From: Clostridia bacterium
GTDB lineage: Bacteria; Bacillota; Clostridia; Oscillospirales; CAG-272
NCBI GenBank assembly: GCA_017382615.1
Contig: JAFNZX010000110.1
Location: forward strand, 1 to 14,986
Reading direction: 5' to 3'
DNA: 14,986 nt
In this document: positions 8,101 through 14,252 of the stretch, in pieces
Layout of the letters: every line of letters starts with the position of its first letter
Position numbering within the stretch: the first letter of the stretch is position 1
The notes under the pieces: model-generated
The model's input: only the letters and a program-made list of their open reading frames with translations
What the model was told of the DNA's origin: nothing
Databases searched by the model: none
Position numbers and translations under genes: made by a program

Positions 8101-8374
8101 CGTTTTTCTGCGTGCGGTAAAGGGATTTCTTTTTGGCTGTTTTGCGCTTGATCCAATGCGCATGCAGGACAAGGTCCGCAGTGGGCACGTCGCCCGGTAC
8201 GTATTTTTGTCCTTTGCCGTTTTCCTCTGTGTACCAGCCGTCAAAGGTGTAATCCTTGCGCTGCGGAATAGGCAGAGCAGGCAGCGGCTCACCTACCTTG
8301 ACCTCAAGAGAGCGGCAGGAAACCTCACCCTTTCCGGGACGGAACGAGAGGGTAAAAAACTGTTCTTGTATCAT
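5114..8374 (-). CDS. Large DUF4340-like membrane protein with N-terminal InlB/Flg_new repeat
   Basis: Last gene of the ABC operon, 1086 residues, far longer than usual DUF4340 proteins. Residues about 8-74 form one InlB B-repeat/Flg_new unit (YTFDGWYTEENG, ending LYAHW-like LVLHAHW). A basic stretch KRKTAKKK (76-83) precedes one membrane helix (about 91-118), so the positive-inside rule puts the repeat in the cytosol and the remaining ~970 residues outside. Residues about 135-400 resemble DUF4340 (INKIEI-like IDKIEIT, FYIDGYDTTAF, YTVIVGDP). The C-terminal third has repeated WGN-YxTADxxYILxD units (near 806 and 901). The start is set by ATGA overlap with the upstream GldG-like gene and AGGAG about 9 bases upstream. 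Known DUF4340 genes sit beside GldG-type genes; no enzymatic role is established. I infer an extracytoplasmic partner of the transporter. The DUF4340 call rests on context and motif feel, not on a profile search. Confidence 0.75.
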   Translation of the reverse strand: MIQEQFFTLSFRPGKGEVSCRSLEVKVGEPLPALPIPQRKDYTFDGWYTEENGKGQKYVPGDVPTADLVLHAHWIKRKTAKKKSLYRTQKNAAIALAVSFALLIGVLIGVRALVSILTYNEQVKIVGENGEVEVISTKYYVKKIDGIYHLCHLNGSFPNFSFDPLPQDADGYFVTDHDSLIQVDPKTGACKVYAVVETEGTEVVGFSGRVMLFRQLTYDASSSLGKKPQNRIDKIEITNEHGSFTFIREQDTNNFYIDGYDTTAFSLESFAQLSSACGYTISMERLADPDREPDGTIRYAEYGLVAQTRKETLEDGTEREYEYKPATFTTTAGDGTSYTVIVGDPIVSGAGYYAQLQGRDKVYILSANGIKDYVLQPLEVLLTPMVSYPSSMNTYFDVEHFIIESDIDHEKINDIIFKEACKRLGIDPETVKPEEIDREELTKAYAEVSEEMYDELFKLYSRKVCDFSYLDLEERENTMYSSMSYKTDSEYMKGYFPNYDNVNTALYNLYSLAALRIIKLDPDADVMDEYGVLEPAHIISYYYDDVDEQGKTFTVFNRISISKKTTAGIYYAYGEIMAKNEDGEYVYVYTPMLVELYESAVPFLEWSDVDWYDSYFVQLNVAYVQDVIYSWGQNSIKFGIDNSATSQMTFLPGRGNGHTATVDGKELTYTIKQENGTYVLVDGEGNPLTPIQISDYMISAQYATKGKVQYPMSQQYARDYMFIETKTDESKGTYTYYMYFRADKAHGYALCADVKVLDASTGAIISANTVEGKAAYQTDYFYTKSGYLFMLDKNSSHGKQLTQGMGSWGNSTVYITADDQYILIDNGTGDWFTIKTLTPPIYFTDKDTSSMVVNSADRNGVTFYPTGNTPLRFNETENYFEIYNVAKQSWSKANTSNVTLGVWGNGAYYKTADGSYILVDGKTGEWGYLLLSTVSSGNMVVSANGEQLDYEVLLHTASGKEQLSTAADNFRKMYQGLLYASVEGATDLTEEEMAAFRATPDSECQLKLTITAADPDGTTRYTIYRFYRYSNLKSYMTVELVDSPDDPGDPQNGQGTFFVLSTFVEKLISDAQRVVDGQEVVATSKN

Positions 8375-10023
8375 AAATATTTTCTCCTGACGTTAAAGAA
8401 GATGCCAACGCCGAAGCAGACCAGGGCGGGGACGACCGCCAGCACGATCATAACGGGCATGGGGTTGCGCGATGCCATAACGGCTTCTGCAATATCCCAA
8501 ACCAGAAACGCCTTGAATTCCAGCGTGACGGGAATGACCTCTCTGCCCATATAGCGCAGCGTGCCGAGCACGACGTCCGCGTTGCCGTAGGCGTCGGAAG
8601 CCAGCACCGTGTCGGAAAGGAACTCTGTGGATGCAATGCAGCAAACGTAAGAGGGTTCTTGCGCAACGGAGTAATTGGTCTCCTGTGTCGTACGGTTTTC
8701 TACGGTCAGCGTCATAATGCTGAAGGGATATTGTCCCGCTGCCTCGTGTACCTCTCCGTTCACCGTGCCGTTAGCGGTCGCGGGAGCGGTAAAGATATTG
8801 TGCATGGTGCGGGTGATGCCGTTGGATCTGTAGGAATGGTACATGTAAGCCTCTGTGTTGGTGGTCTCGTCCTCCAATACGTAGGTGGGCTTATAATTGT
8901 CTGCAGGCTTGATGGCGGATGCGTGGTCAAAGATGACCGTGGGGGGATACCCGTTCTTTCTCAGGTCACCGGTAAAGGATGCACCTGTGCCCAGCGTTGC
9001 ATACGTACCAATGAGTGCAAAGCCCTCACCGTCCACGTTTGCCTCGGCGTCCTGCAAAAGATAATTTTCGGAAAAGCCTGCGCTATCGGTTTTGCGCGCC
9101 TGCTTGATGCCCCAAAATTCCAGATACTCCTCTAAGTTGGGGAGTGTGGGGGAATCGGGATCGCAAACGTACAGGAAGGAATACGCCTTGTCAAGGAACG
9201 CATCCAGCTTGTCAATCTCGTCGTTATCATCGTTTGCGTCGCCGTAAAAGTCGTATTGCGGCGCCATGGTAATAATCAGGCGGCAGTTTTCGGGGATCGC
9301 ATCCTGCTCAAGATCCAGCGTTTGCACCTCGTAGCCCGCTGCCTCGATCAAACGCTTGAATTCGTGATAGCCCTCGATCTTCTCACCGTGATTGACGGTC
9401 AGGCAAGCAATGGGGGATTCGGCACGCGTAACCGCAAGAATACCCGAGGTCAGTTTCTTTTCACCGTTGTACGCCCAGTAATCATTGGAGGTGGCGTCAT
9501 TAGAGGTGAACAGGGAGTCAACCGTAAATACGCGGTATTCCGTACCGAAGGAGACGATGACGTTGGAGGAATAGATGTTGGTTGCGCTGGTTGCCTTGAA
9601 GCGCTGGATTGCAGAGGGGTTTTTGACGATGTTCACGTATTGCACGTCCACGTAATCGGGAAATTCCTTTTGCAGACCAAGCGCAGTGTAGTGAATGTAG
9701 CGGGTGTAATCGTTATCGTCCAGCACGTCCGGGTCGGTACAGAAGATGATCTCTACCTTCAAGGGCTCCTCACCCTTGGCTGCGCGCTCTGCATTGACTG
9801 CGTCTACCGCATTGGGCAGATTCTTTTCAAGCAGGTCGATGCAGGAGTCGGATACCTTGTAAAGCGTGCCTTCCATGGAGAAGTACCGCGGAATGGCAAA
9901 GTCCAAAAACCAAAGTCCGTGCGTAGCAAGGGCATGGAATCCGATATTGCAGAGCAGCACGCCCGCAATGACCAGTACGGTCACGGCATAAAATACGGTT
10001 TTTTTGGTGAATTTATGCATCAT
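8371..10023 (-). CDS. GldG-like ABC auxiliary protein, second copy
   Basis: A 550-residue protein of the GldG/ABC_transp_aux type. It has an N-terminal membrane helix (about 9-31), a large extracytoplasmic domain and a C-terminal helix (about 523-544) ending in the basic NVRRKYL. It shares diagnostic stretches with its upstream neighbour: EIIFCTDPD (91-99), LQKEFPDYVDVQYVNI (117-132), AYNGEKKLTSGIL (184-196), CLTVNHGE (207-214), and the VPAL.CF tail. I chose ATG 10023: it overlaps the upstream TGA as ATGA and has AAGGAGG eight bases before it; a longer reading from 10068 would run 49 nt into the upstream gene and bypass this ribosome site. It is coupled to the next gene by another ATGA overlap. 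GldG-type proteins are thought to sense or transmit transporter state or bind cargo; the function here is unknown. Confidence 0.85.
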   Translation of the reverse strand: MMHKFTKKTVFYAVTVLVIAGVLLCNIGFHALATHGLWFLDFAIPRYFSMEGTLYKVSDSCIDLLEKNLPNAVDAVNAERAAKGEEPLKVEIIFCTDPDVLDDNDYTRYIHYTALGLQKEFPDYVDVQYVNIVKNPSAIQRFKATSATNIYSSNVIVSFGTEYRVFTVDSLFTSNDATSNDYWAYNGEKKLTSGILAVTRAESPIACLTVNHGEKIEGYHEFKRLIEAAGYEVQTLDLEQDAIPENCRLIITMAPQYDFYGDANDDNDEIDKLDAFLDKAYSFLYVCDPDSPTLPNLEEYLEFWGIKQARKTDSAGFSENYLLQDAEANVDGEGFALIGTYATLGTGASFTGDLRKNGYPPTVIFDHASAIKPADNYKPTYVLEDETTNTEAYMYHSYRSNGITRTMHNIFTAPATANGTVNGEVHEAAGQYPFSIMTLTVENRTTQETNYSVAQEPSYVCCIASTEFLSDTVLASDAYGNADVVLGTLRYMGREVIPVTLEFKAFLVWDIAEAVMASRNPMPVMIVLAVVPALVCFGVGIFFNVRRKYL

Positions 10024-11558
10024 GCGTGCTTCCTCCTTATCAGCGTGATCATGCCTGCGGTAAAACAAATCAGTGCGGGAACGGTGGCAAGCAGCACCGT
10101 GATATAAGTCTTTTGCGCCACCGTGATGGTGTCAATGGTGGAGTCCGCAAAGGGCTTGGAGGTCAGCGAGGTGGGGATGCGATCGTTGCCGATGGTCTCA
10201 ATGGATGCCAGCAGCACGCCTGCGTTGCCGTAAACGGGGGAGTGCAGCGCGTCCTCGTCGGCAAATTTCGTCGACGTGCAGGTAAGAACGTAGCCCGTGC
10301 CGCCCGCGACGGTTTTTTCGGAAAGCGTCATCATAATAAAGGGATTTTCGGCAGATGCGCTTGCAACCGCCTGACCGCCTGCCCAAGCCTGGGCGTTTTC
10401 ACCCGAGGTCAGAATGGGGGAGAGGGTGCAGCCCGCGTTGGCGTAAGTGCCGTCGCCTGCTGCGGTAAAGCCCTCGGCGGGACGGATGACTGTCGCGCCC
10501 GCGAATACCACAGGGCTGTATCCTGCCGCCTGCGCAATGGCTGCGCCGCGCGTGTTGGTGGTGTAATTGCCAAGCAGCGTGTAGCCGTCTACGGAGAGAG
10601 ATTGCGAGGTGTCCTTTACGGTATAGCAATGCTCAATGCCTGCCACCTCGGAGTGCATAAAGTCAACGCCCCAGCCCTCCAGATAGGTCTCCAGGTTGAC
10701 AAAGCTGCCGGAAACGAAGGTGTCGGAGTTTACGAACACTGCGTATGCGCCGCCCGCCTGCATATAAGCGTCCAGCTTGACGATCTCGTCCTTGACGGAG
10801 ATGCCGTCACTTACGGCAAAGTCCTTGGTGGGATTGTAGGTCACAAGCAGCTCGCAGTCCTCGGGAATCTCAAAGTTCATCAGATCAAGGTAGGTGTAGC
10901 GGTAGCCTGCGTCGGTCAGCAGATTGAGAAAGGAGTTGTCGTACATGGTCTCACCGTGGTTGACGGTCAGGTATGCCATGGGCGTCTGTCTTTGCGCTAC
11001 GTGCAAGATGCCCGTAGCCAGGCTCTTTTCACCGTTATAGGCGATGGGGGTTTCAAGGTCTGCACTGTTGAACACGTAAAAATCGTTCAAGGGGCGCAGC
11101 ACGTGGCGATCACCGTACGCAATGACCACGTTGGTATCTGCATATACGTTATATTTCTTTGCAAGTGAGGGGTGGTTCCAGATGTTGATGAACTCAATCC
11201 GGATATGATCGGGGAACTCTTCGGCAAGCTCCTTGGCGGTGTTGAGCAGATATTGCTGTATCGGCTGTTCCTCCCAGGCTGCCTTGTCGTCGCAAAAGAT
11301 GATGCGGATCTTTTGCTTTTCGCTAAGCGATGCGTTGTCGGCATCGATTTGCGGGATAATACTGTCCGCCACGTAATCGCGGCAATTGTCCGAAAGGGTA
11401 AACGTGCCCGATGAGGTCATGTCAATGAACCAGGAATAACGCACAGCAAGCGTCTGGAAAATGACGTTGACCATTACGACCACGGCAACGACGCAAATCG
11501 TCAGTGCCACGGACAAAGAGCCATAGCGAAAGCGGCGGCTTGTCGCTGTTCTTCTCAT
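10020..11558 (-). CDS. GldG-like ABC auxiliary protein, first copy
   Basis: A 512-residue protein of the GldG/ABC_transp_aux family, anchored by an N-terminal helix (about 14-37, after a basic RRTATSRRFRYG start) and a C-terminal helix (about 485-507) ending IRRKHA. The domain between them should face outside the cell. Family-type stretches: RIIFCDD (85-91), LAEEFPDHIRIEFINI (111-126), AYNGEKSLATGIL (173-185), YLTVNHGE (196-203) and IPEDCELLVTYNP further on. ATG 11558 has GGAGG ten bases upstream; the permease stop lies 18 nt before it. The next gene is a clear paralogue, joined by an ATGA overlap, so the operon carries two GldG-like proteins where one is usual. They may form a heteromer. Exact role and substrate are unknown. 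Confidence 0.87.
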   Translation of the reverse strand: MRRTATSRRFRYGSLSVALTICVVAVVVMVNVIFQTLAVRYSWFIDMTSSGTFTLSDNCRDYVADSIIPQIDADNASLSEKQKIRIIFCDDKAAWEEQPIQQYLLNTAKELAEEFPDHIRIEFINIWNHPSLAKKYNVYADTNVVIAYGDRHVLRPLNDFYVFNSADLETPIAYNGEKSLATGILHVAQRQTPMAYLTVNHGETMYDNSFLNLLTDAGYRYTYLDLMNFEIPEDCELLVTYNPTKDFAVSDGISVKDEIVKLDAYMQAGGAYAVFVNSDTFVSGSFVNLETYLEGWGVDFMHSEVAGIEHCYTVKDTSQSLSVDGYTLLGNYTTNTRGAAIAQAAGYSPVVFAGATVIRPAEGFTAAGDGTYANAGCTLSPILTSGENAQAWAGGQAVASASAENPFIMMTLSEKTVAGGTGYVLTCTSTKFADEDALHSPVYGNAGVLLASIETIGNDRIPTSLTSKPFADSTIDTITVAQKTYITVLLATVPALICFTAGMITLIRRKHA

Positions 11559-11576
11559 GTTGTGTGTTCCTCCGTA

Positions 11577-12323
11577 TCAGCCCCAACGGCGCTTTTCGTA
11601 AACTCTGACGGTCAAAAACAGGAATACGAAGGTGATGGAAATGTAGTAAAGCAGCGCGGAGAAGTCAAACATACCGTAGCTGAATGCGTTAAAGCGGCTG
11701 AGCACCGAGAACCAGTCCACGATAAAGCGCAGCCAGTAAGCATCGATGAGCGTATTGACAAAGCTGAGCAGCACCATGCCCAAAATAACGGCAATGGTGA
11801 TCACTGCTGCGGCAAGCTGGTTTTCGGTCAGTGCCGAGATAAAGGTACCAATGGCGATAAACGCAGCACCAATGAGCAGAATGCCAACAAGGCAACCAAT
11901 CACCTGTCCGGTTACGGGACCGATATGGGTGGTGTTGTAGGATTCGCTGCCGCGCTCAATGGAGGCAAAGGCGTAGATCGGAATAAAGTTGATGCAGGAG
12001 ATGAGCAGTGAGGACGCAAACAGCGTCAAGGCGGCTAAGAACTTACCCATGACCATGCCCGTAATGGAAATGGGGGCGGTCATGAGCAGCTGCTCGGTGC
12101 GCAGCTTTCTCTCTTCTGCAAACAAACGCATGGTCAGAAGCGGGATCAGAATGACAAAAGCGAAAACCATCATCATGAAATAGGATGAGGTGTCGTAGCT
12201 GGAGGATACGATGGTGGTGTAGCAGCAAAGCAGGGCTGACATAATAAAGAATACACCCGCAAACACGTATCCGATGGGATTGATGAAATAAGAGCGCATC
12301 TCTTTTTTATAGATGGCAAGCAT
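11577..12323 (-). CDS. ABC-2 type transporter permease (GldF-like)
   Basis: A 248-residue membrane protein with six predicted helices (about 18-38, 48-66, 95-118, 137-162, 168-190 and 222-240), the usual ABC-2 permease layout. The N-terminus LAIYKKEMRSYFINPIGYVF and the cytosolic LFAEERKLRTEQLLMTAPIS (67-86), which should contact the ATPase, are typical of GldF/NosY-like permeases. It would pair with the ATPase encoded just upstream, as a homodimer or with the GldG-like proteins. The start at 12323 is the only sensible one, since an in-frame TAA lies three codons upstream. The best ribosome site is 26 nt away, with a hairpin between (see that entry). The C-terminus ends in the basic EKRRWG. 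Substrate unknown. Confidence 0.9.
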   Translation of the reverse strand: MLAIYKKEMRSYFINPIGYVFAGVFFIMSALLCCYTTIVSSSYDTSSYFMMMVFAFVILIPLLTMRLFAEERKLRTEQLLMTAPISITGMVMGKFLAALTLFASSLLISCINFIPIYAFASIERGSESYNTTHIGPVTGQVIGCLVGILLIGAAFIAIGTFISALTENQLAAAVITIAVILGMVLLSFVNTLIDAYWLRFIVDWFSVLSRFNAFSYGMFDFSALLYYISITFVFLFLTVRVYEKRRWG

Positions 12324-12331
12324 ATCGTTTT

Positions 12332-12355
12332 ACACGGCAAAGAGCCGTACTCCTT
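12332..12355 (-). promoter_or_regulatory. Distant ribosome site with intervening hairpin before the permease start
   Basis: On the minus strand AAGGAG (plus 12350-12355) is followed by a hairpin, arms ACGGC/GCCGT (plus 12344-12348 and 12334-12338) with a five-base loop and two possible outer G-U pairs, and only then by the ATG at 12323. The linear gap is 26 nt, too long for normal initiation. If the hairpin forms, the effective gap falls to about 9 nt. No nearer purine-rich site is visible. The functional reading is inference. Confidence 0.45.
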
Positions 12356-12378
12356 TCGAATTTTTAGTACCCGGGGAA

Positions 12379-13461
12379 TTATTCCTCGTCCTCAATCTCG
12401 GTCGCGTCAGCGGCGGCACGCTTTTCCGCGCCATCCTGCAGCATGGTTTCAGCCACCTGCTTTTCTAAAGCGTCCTTGGTACCCGTGCGGCGGCGTGCCA
12501 CTCTGCCGGGCTTGCTCAGTCTGTCGTCGGCGGACTTGTCCACAACCGTGATAAAGATATCCTCAAGGCTCATGCCCAGTGCTTCCAGGCCGATGATTGC
12601 CCAGCCGCGCTCTGCCATGGAGTAGAACAGCTTTTTACGCACGTCCACGCCGTAGTCACTTTCAATCATGTAGGTGTAAGCTTCTCCGTCGCGCTCTGCC
12701 AGCACCTCGGCGTAGGCAATGCCGCTCATGCTCTTGATAGCGGCAAGCACCTCGCGGGAAGGACCGCAGATTTTGACGTTGAAGCGGCGGTTGTTCTCAA
12801 CGGCGCGGGAAATGTTCTCGGTCAGCTCGTCTGCCACGATTTTTCCCTTGTTGATGATGACGATTCTGTCGCAGACCGCCTGCACCTCTTGGAGAATGTG
12901 GGTGGAGAGAATGACGGTGTGCCCCTTGCCCAGCGTTCTGATCAGGTTGCGGATCTCAATGATCTGCTTGGGGTCAAGACCGATGGTCGGCTCGTCAAAA
13001 ATGATGACCTTGGGATTGCCGATCAGTGCCTGCGCGATACCTACGCGCTGCTTATATCCCTTGGAGAGATTGCGAATGACTCTCTTGCGCACGTCGCTGA
13101 TCTTAACGACCTCGCACACCTCGGCAATGTGCTCCGCACGGGGCAGCTTGCAGCCCTTGAGCTCATAGCCAAAGCCCAGGTATTCATCAACGGTCATATC
13201 GAGGTAAAGGGGGGGCTGCTCGGGCAGGTAGCCGATCAGCTTTTTTGCGCTCAGAGGGTCAGCTAAGATGTCAATGCCGTCGATCGAGACCTTGCCGGAC
13301 GTACCCGAAAGGTAGCCGGTCAGAATGTTCATGGTCGTGGATTTGCCGGCACCGTTGGGGCCCAAAAGCCCCACGATTTCGCCTGCCTCCACCGAGAAGC
13401 TGATATCGTCCACAGCGCAGTTAGAGCCGTAGTTTTTTACCAGATGTTCGATTTTTATCAT
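12379..13461 (-). CDS. ABC transporter ATPase (GldA-like)
   Basis: A cytosolic ATPase of 360 residues that powers the adjacent ABC-2 permease. Walker A GPNGAGKST at 34-42, Q-loop Gln82 in YLPEQPPLY, signature LSKGYKQR at 132-139, Walker B VIIFDEP at 152-158 and H-loop His188 in LSTHIL: a complete, active set. The LPEQPPLY Q-loop form is typical of GldA/NatA-like ATPases of ABC-2 systems. After about residue 300 comes a charged tail of some 55 residues, rich in Arg, Lys, Glu and Ala and ending EIEDEE, beyond the usual ~300-residue family length. ATG 13461 has AAAGGA nine bases upstream. First gene of the five-gene operon; 55 nt separate it from the permease. Confidence 0.96.
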   Translation of the reverse strand: MIKIEHLVKNYGSNCAVDDISFSVEAGEIVGLLGPNGAGKSTTMNILTGYLSGTSGKVSIDGIDILADPLSAKKLIGYLPEQPPLYLDMTVDEYLGFGYELKGCKLPRAEHIAEVCEVVKISDVRKRVIRNLSKGYKQRVGIAQALIGNPKVIIFDEPTIGLDPKQIIEIRNLIRTLGKGHTVILSTHILQEVQAVCDRIVIINKGKIVADELTENISRAVENNRRFNVKICGPSREVLAAIKSMSGIAYAEVLAERDGEAYTYMIESDYGVDVRKKLFYSMAERGWAIIGLEALGMSLEDIFITVVDKSADDRLSKPGRVARRRTGTKDALEKQVAETMLQDGAEKRAAADATEIEDEE

Positions 13462-13504
13462 ACGTACAGATCCTTTCTCTGTTTTACATAACTATACAGA
13501 GTAC

Positions 13505-13514
13505 ATGATATCAT
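13505..13514. promoter_or_regulatory. 10-bp palindrome at the expected start of the ABC operon transcript
   Basis: ATGATATCAT is a perfect 10-bp palindrome placed about where transcription from the promoter at 13518-13546 should begin, a position suited to a repressor. Such short AT-rich palindromes arise by chance, so this is only a candidate operator. Confidence 0.2.
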
Positions 13515-13517
13515 AAA

Positions 13518-13546
13518 ATTGTAAATTGGTTGTGAACATATGTAAA
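13518..13546 (-). promoter_or_regulatory. Likely promoter of the ABC operon
   Basis: On the minus strand TTTACA (plus 13541-13546) and TACAAT (plus 13518-13523) are 17 nt apart, one mismatch each from consensus. Transcription would start near 13511, leaving a leader of about 50 nt. Other weaker boxes exist in this AT-rich region, so the choice is tentative. Confidence 0.55.
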
Positions 13547-13585
13547 AATCATCATTATATTATAATAAAAAATGCACGGGAGAGG

Positions 13586-13614
13586 TTGTGCCCGCGCAAG
13601 GATTATGTTATAAT
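13586..13614 (+). promoter_or_regulatory. Extended -10 promoter of the RAYT gene
   Basis: TATAAT at 13609-13614 is preceded by TGT (13606-13608), an extended -10, with a weak TTGTGC -35 at 13586-13591, 17-nt spacing. The ribosome site GGGAGGTGA follows directly and the ATG is at 13634, so the leader would be only about 12 nt. Confidence 0.6.
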
Positions 13615-13633
13615 GAAAGGGAGGTGATAAAAT

Positions 13634-14224
13634 ATGGAAGAGAAACGAGAATCACATAAAAGAAAAGAATTGCGCATTAAGCAATTTGATTATAGCTCTA
13701 AAGGAGCATACTTTGTGACCATATGTGTTCAAGATCGAAAAAGAATATTGTCCGAAATCCTTTCTCCGGTAGGGGGCGGCGCCCACGACGCCCTTGTTGA
13801 GCCTCAACTACTTATAAAAAACGACGAAGGCATTGATGACTCATTTTTACCACAAATCCGATTGAGCGAGATGGGAAAGATTGTGGAGAAAAACCTTTTG
13901 TCAAGCGAGAATATTTCCGGCGTTACAATCGACAGATATGTTATTATGCCCGACCACATACACGCAATTATCTTGTTAGATCCTGAAAAATATATCAAAG
14001 GCTCAGAGAGGTCGTCGAGGGCGCCGACCCCTACCAACGAAATGTTGCCTCACGTCATTTCAACGTTCAAAAGATTCTGTCATAAAGAGATTGGCGAAAA
14101 AATATTCCAACGCGGATATATGGAGCATATTGTGCGGGATCGAAATGACTATGAAACGAGGGCAAAATATATCTACGAGAACCCTATGCGTTGGTTTTAT
14201 GACGAATTGTACACAAAAGAATAA
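13634..14224 (+). CDS. REP-associated tyrosine transposase (RAYT, IS200/IS605-like HUH family)
   Basis: A 196-residue single-strand DNA transposase of the Y1/TnpA-REP type, expected to nick DNA beside REP hairpins. Motifs: KGAYFVTICVQDRK near 23-36; MPDHIHAIIL (105-114) with the metal-binding HUH pair His108/His110; FQRGYMEHIVRDRNDY (158-173); and KYIYENPMRW (178-187), in the region where the catalytic tyrosine lies (Tyr179 the likely one). No inverted ends or tnpB partner are seen, as usual for RAYTs, which are single-copy genes. Strong GGGAGGTGA ribosome site. Two peptide inserts, PVGGGAHDAL (45-54) and SSRAPTPTNEM (127-137), are encoded by REP-like repeats inside the gene. Lower GC and free use of TTA/CTA/TCA codons set it apart from the ABC operon. 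The GNAT gene follows 28 nt later. Confidence 0.9.
   Translation: MEEKRESHKRKELRIKQFDYSSKGAYFVTICVQDRKRILSEILSPVGGGAHDALVEPQLLIKNDEGIDDSFLPQIRLSEMGKIVEKNLLSSENISGVTIDRYVIMPDHIHAIILLDPEKYIKGSERSSRAPTPTNEMLPHVISTFKRFCHKEIGEKIFQRGYMEHIVRDRNDYETRAKYIYENPMRWFYDELYTKE
13768..13794 (+). repeat. REP-like element A inside the RAYT gene
   Basis: Starts with GTAG (13769-13772) followed by a GC-rich hairpin with stem GGGCG/CGCCC. It is 24/27 identical, inverted, to element B at 14009-14035. GTAG plus hairpin is the layout recognised by E. coli TnpA-REP. It is translated in frame as PVGGGAHDA. Confidence 0.75.
14009..14035 (-). repeat. REP-like element B inside the RAYT gene
   Basis: Inverted copy of element A, with GTAG read on the minus strand (CTAC at 14031-14034) and stem GGTCG/CGACC. 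The T-A pair at the third stem position is G-C in element A, a compensatory change; the third difference lies in the loop. It is translated in frame as RSSRAPTPT. Confidence 0.75.
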
Positions 14225-14252
14225 AAACGTGCTAATTTGAGTTGGAGGAGAT

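Noticed and set aside
10024..10068. Upstream start of the second GldG-like protein at 10068
   Set aside because: It would overlap the preceding gene by 49 nt; ATG 10023 has AAGGAGG at ideal spacing and an ATGA overlap.
10026..11168. 380-codon plus-strand frame opposite the first GldG-like gene
   Set aside because: In register with the sense gene, no ribosome site, translation like the other antisense shadows.
13462..13633. Riboswitch or small RNA between the ABC operon and the RAYT gene
   Set aside because: The stretch is AT-rich with promoters and a short palindrome only; no stable extended fold is visible by eye.
13634..14224. Full IS200/IS605 element with tnpB and ends
   Set aside because: No tnpB and no paired end hairpins around the gene; motifs and the internal REP-like repeats fit a stand-alone RAYT.
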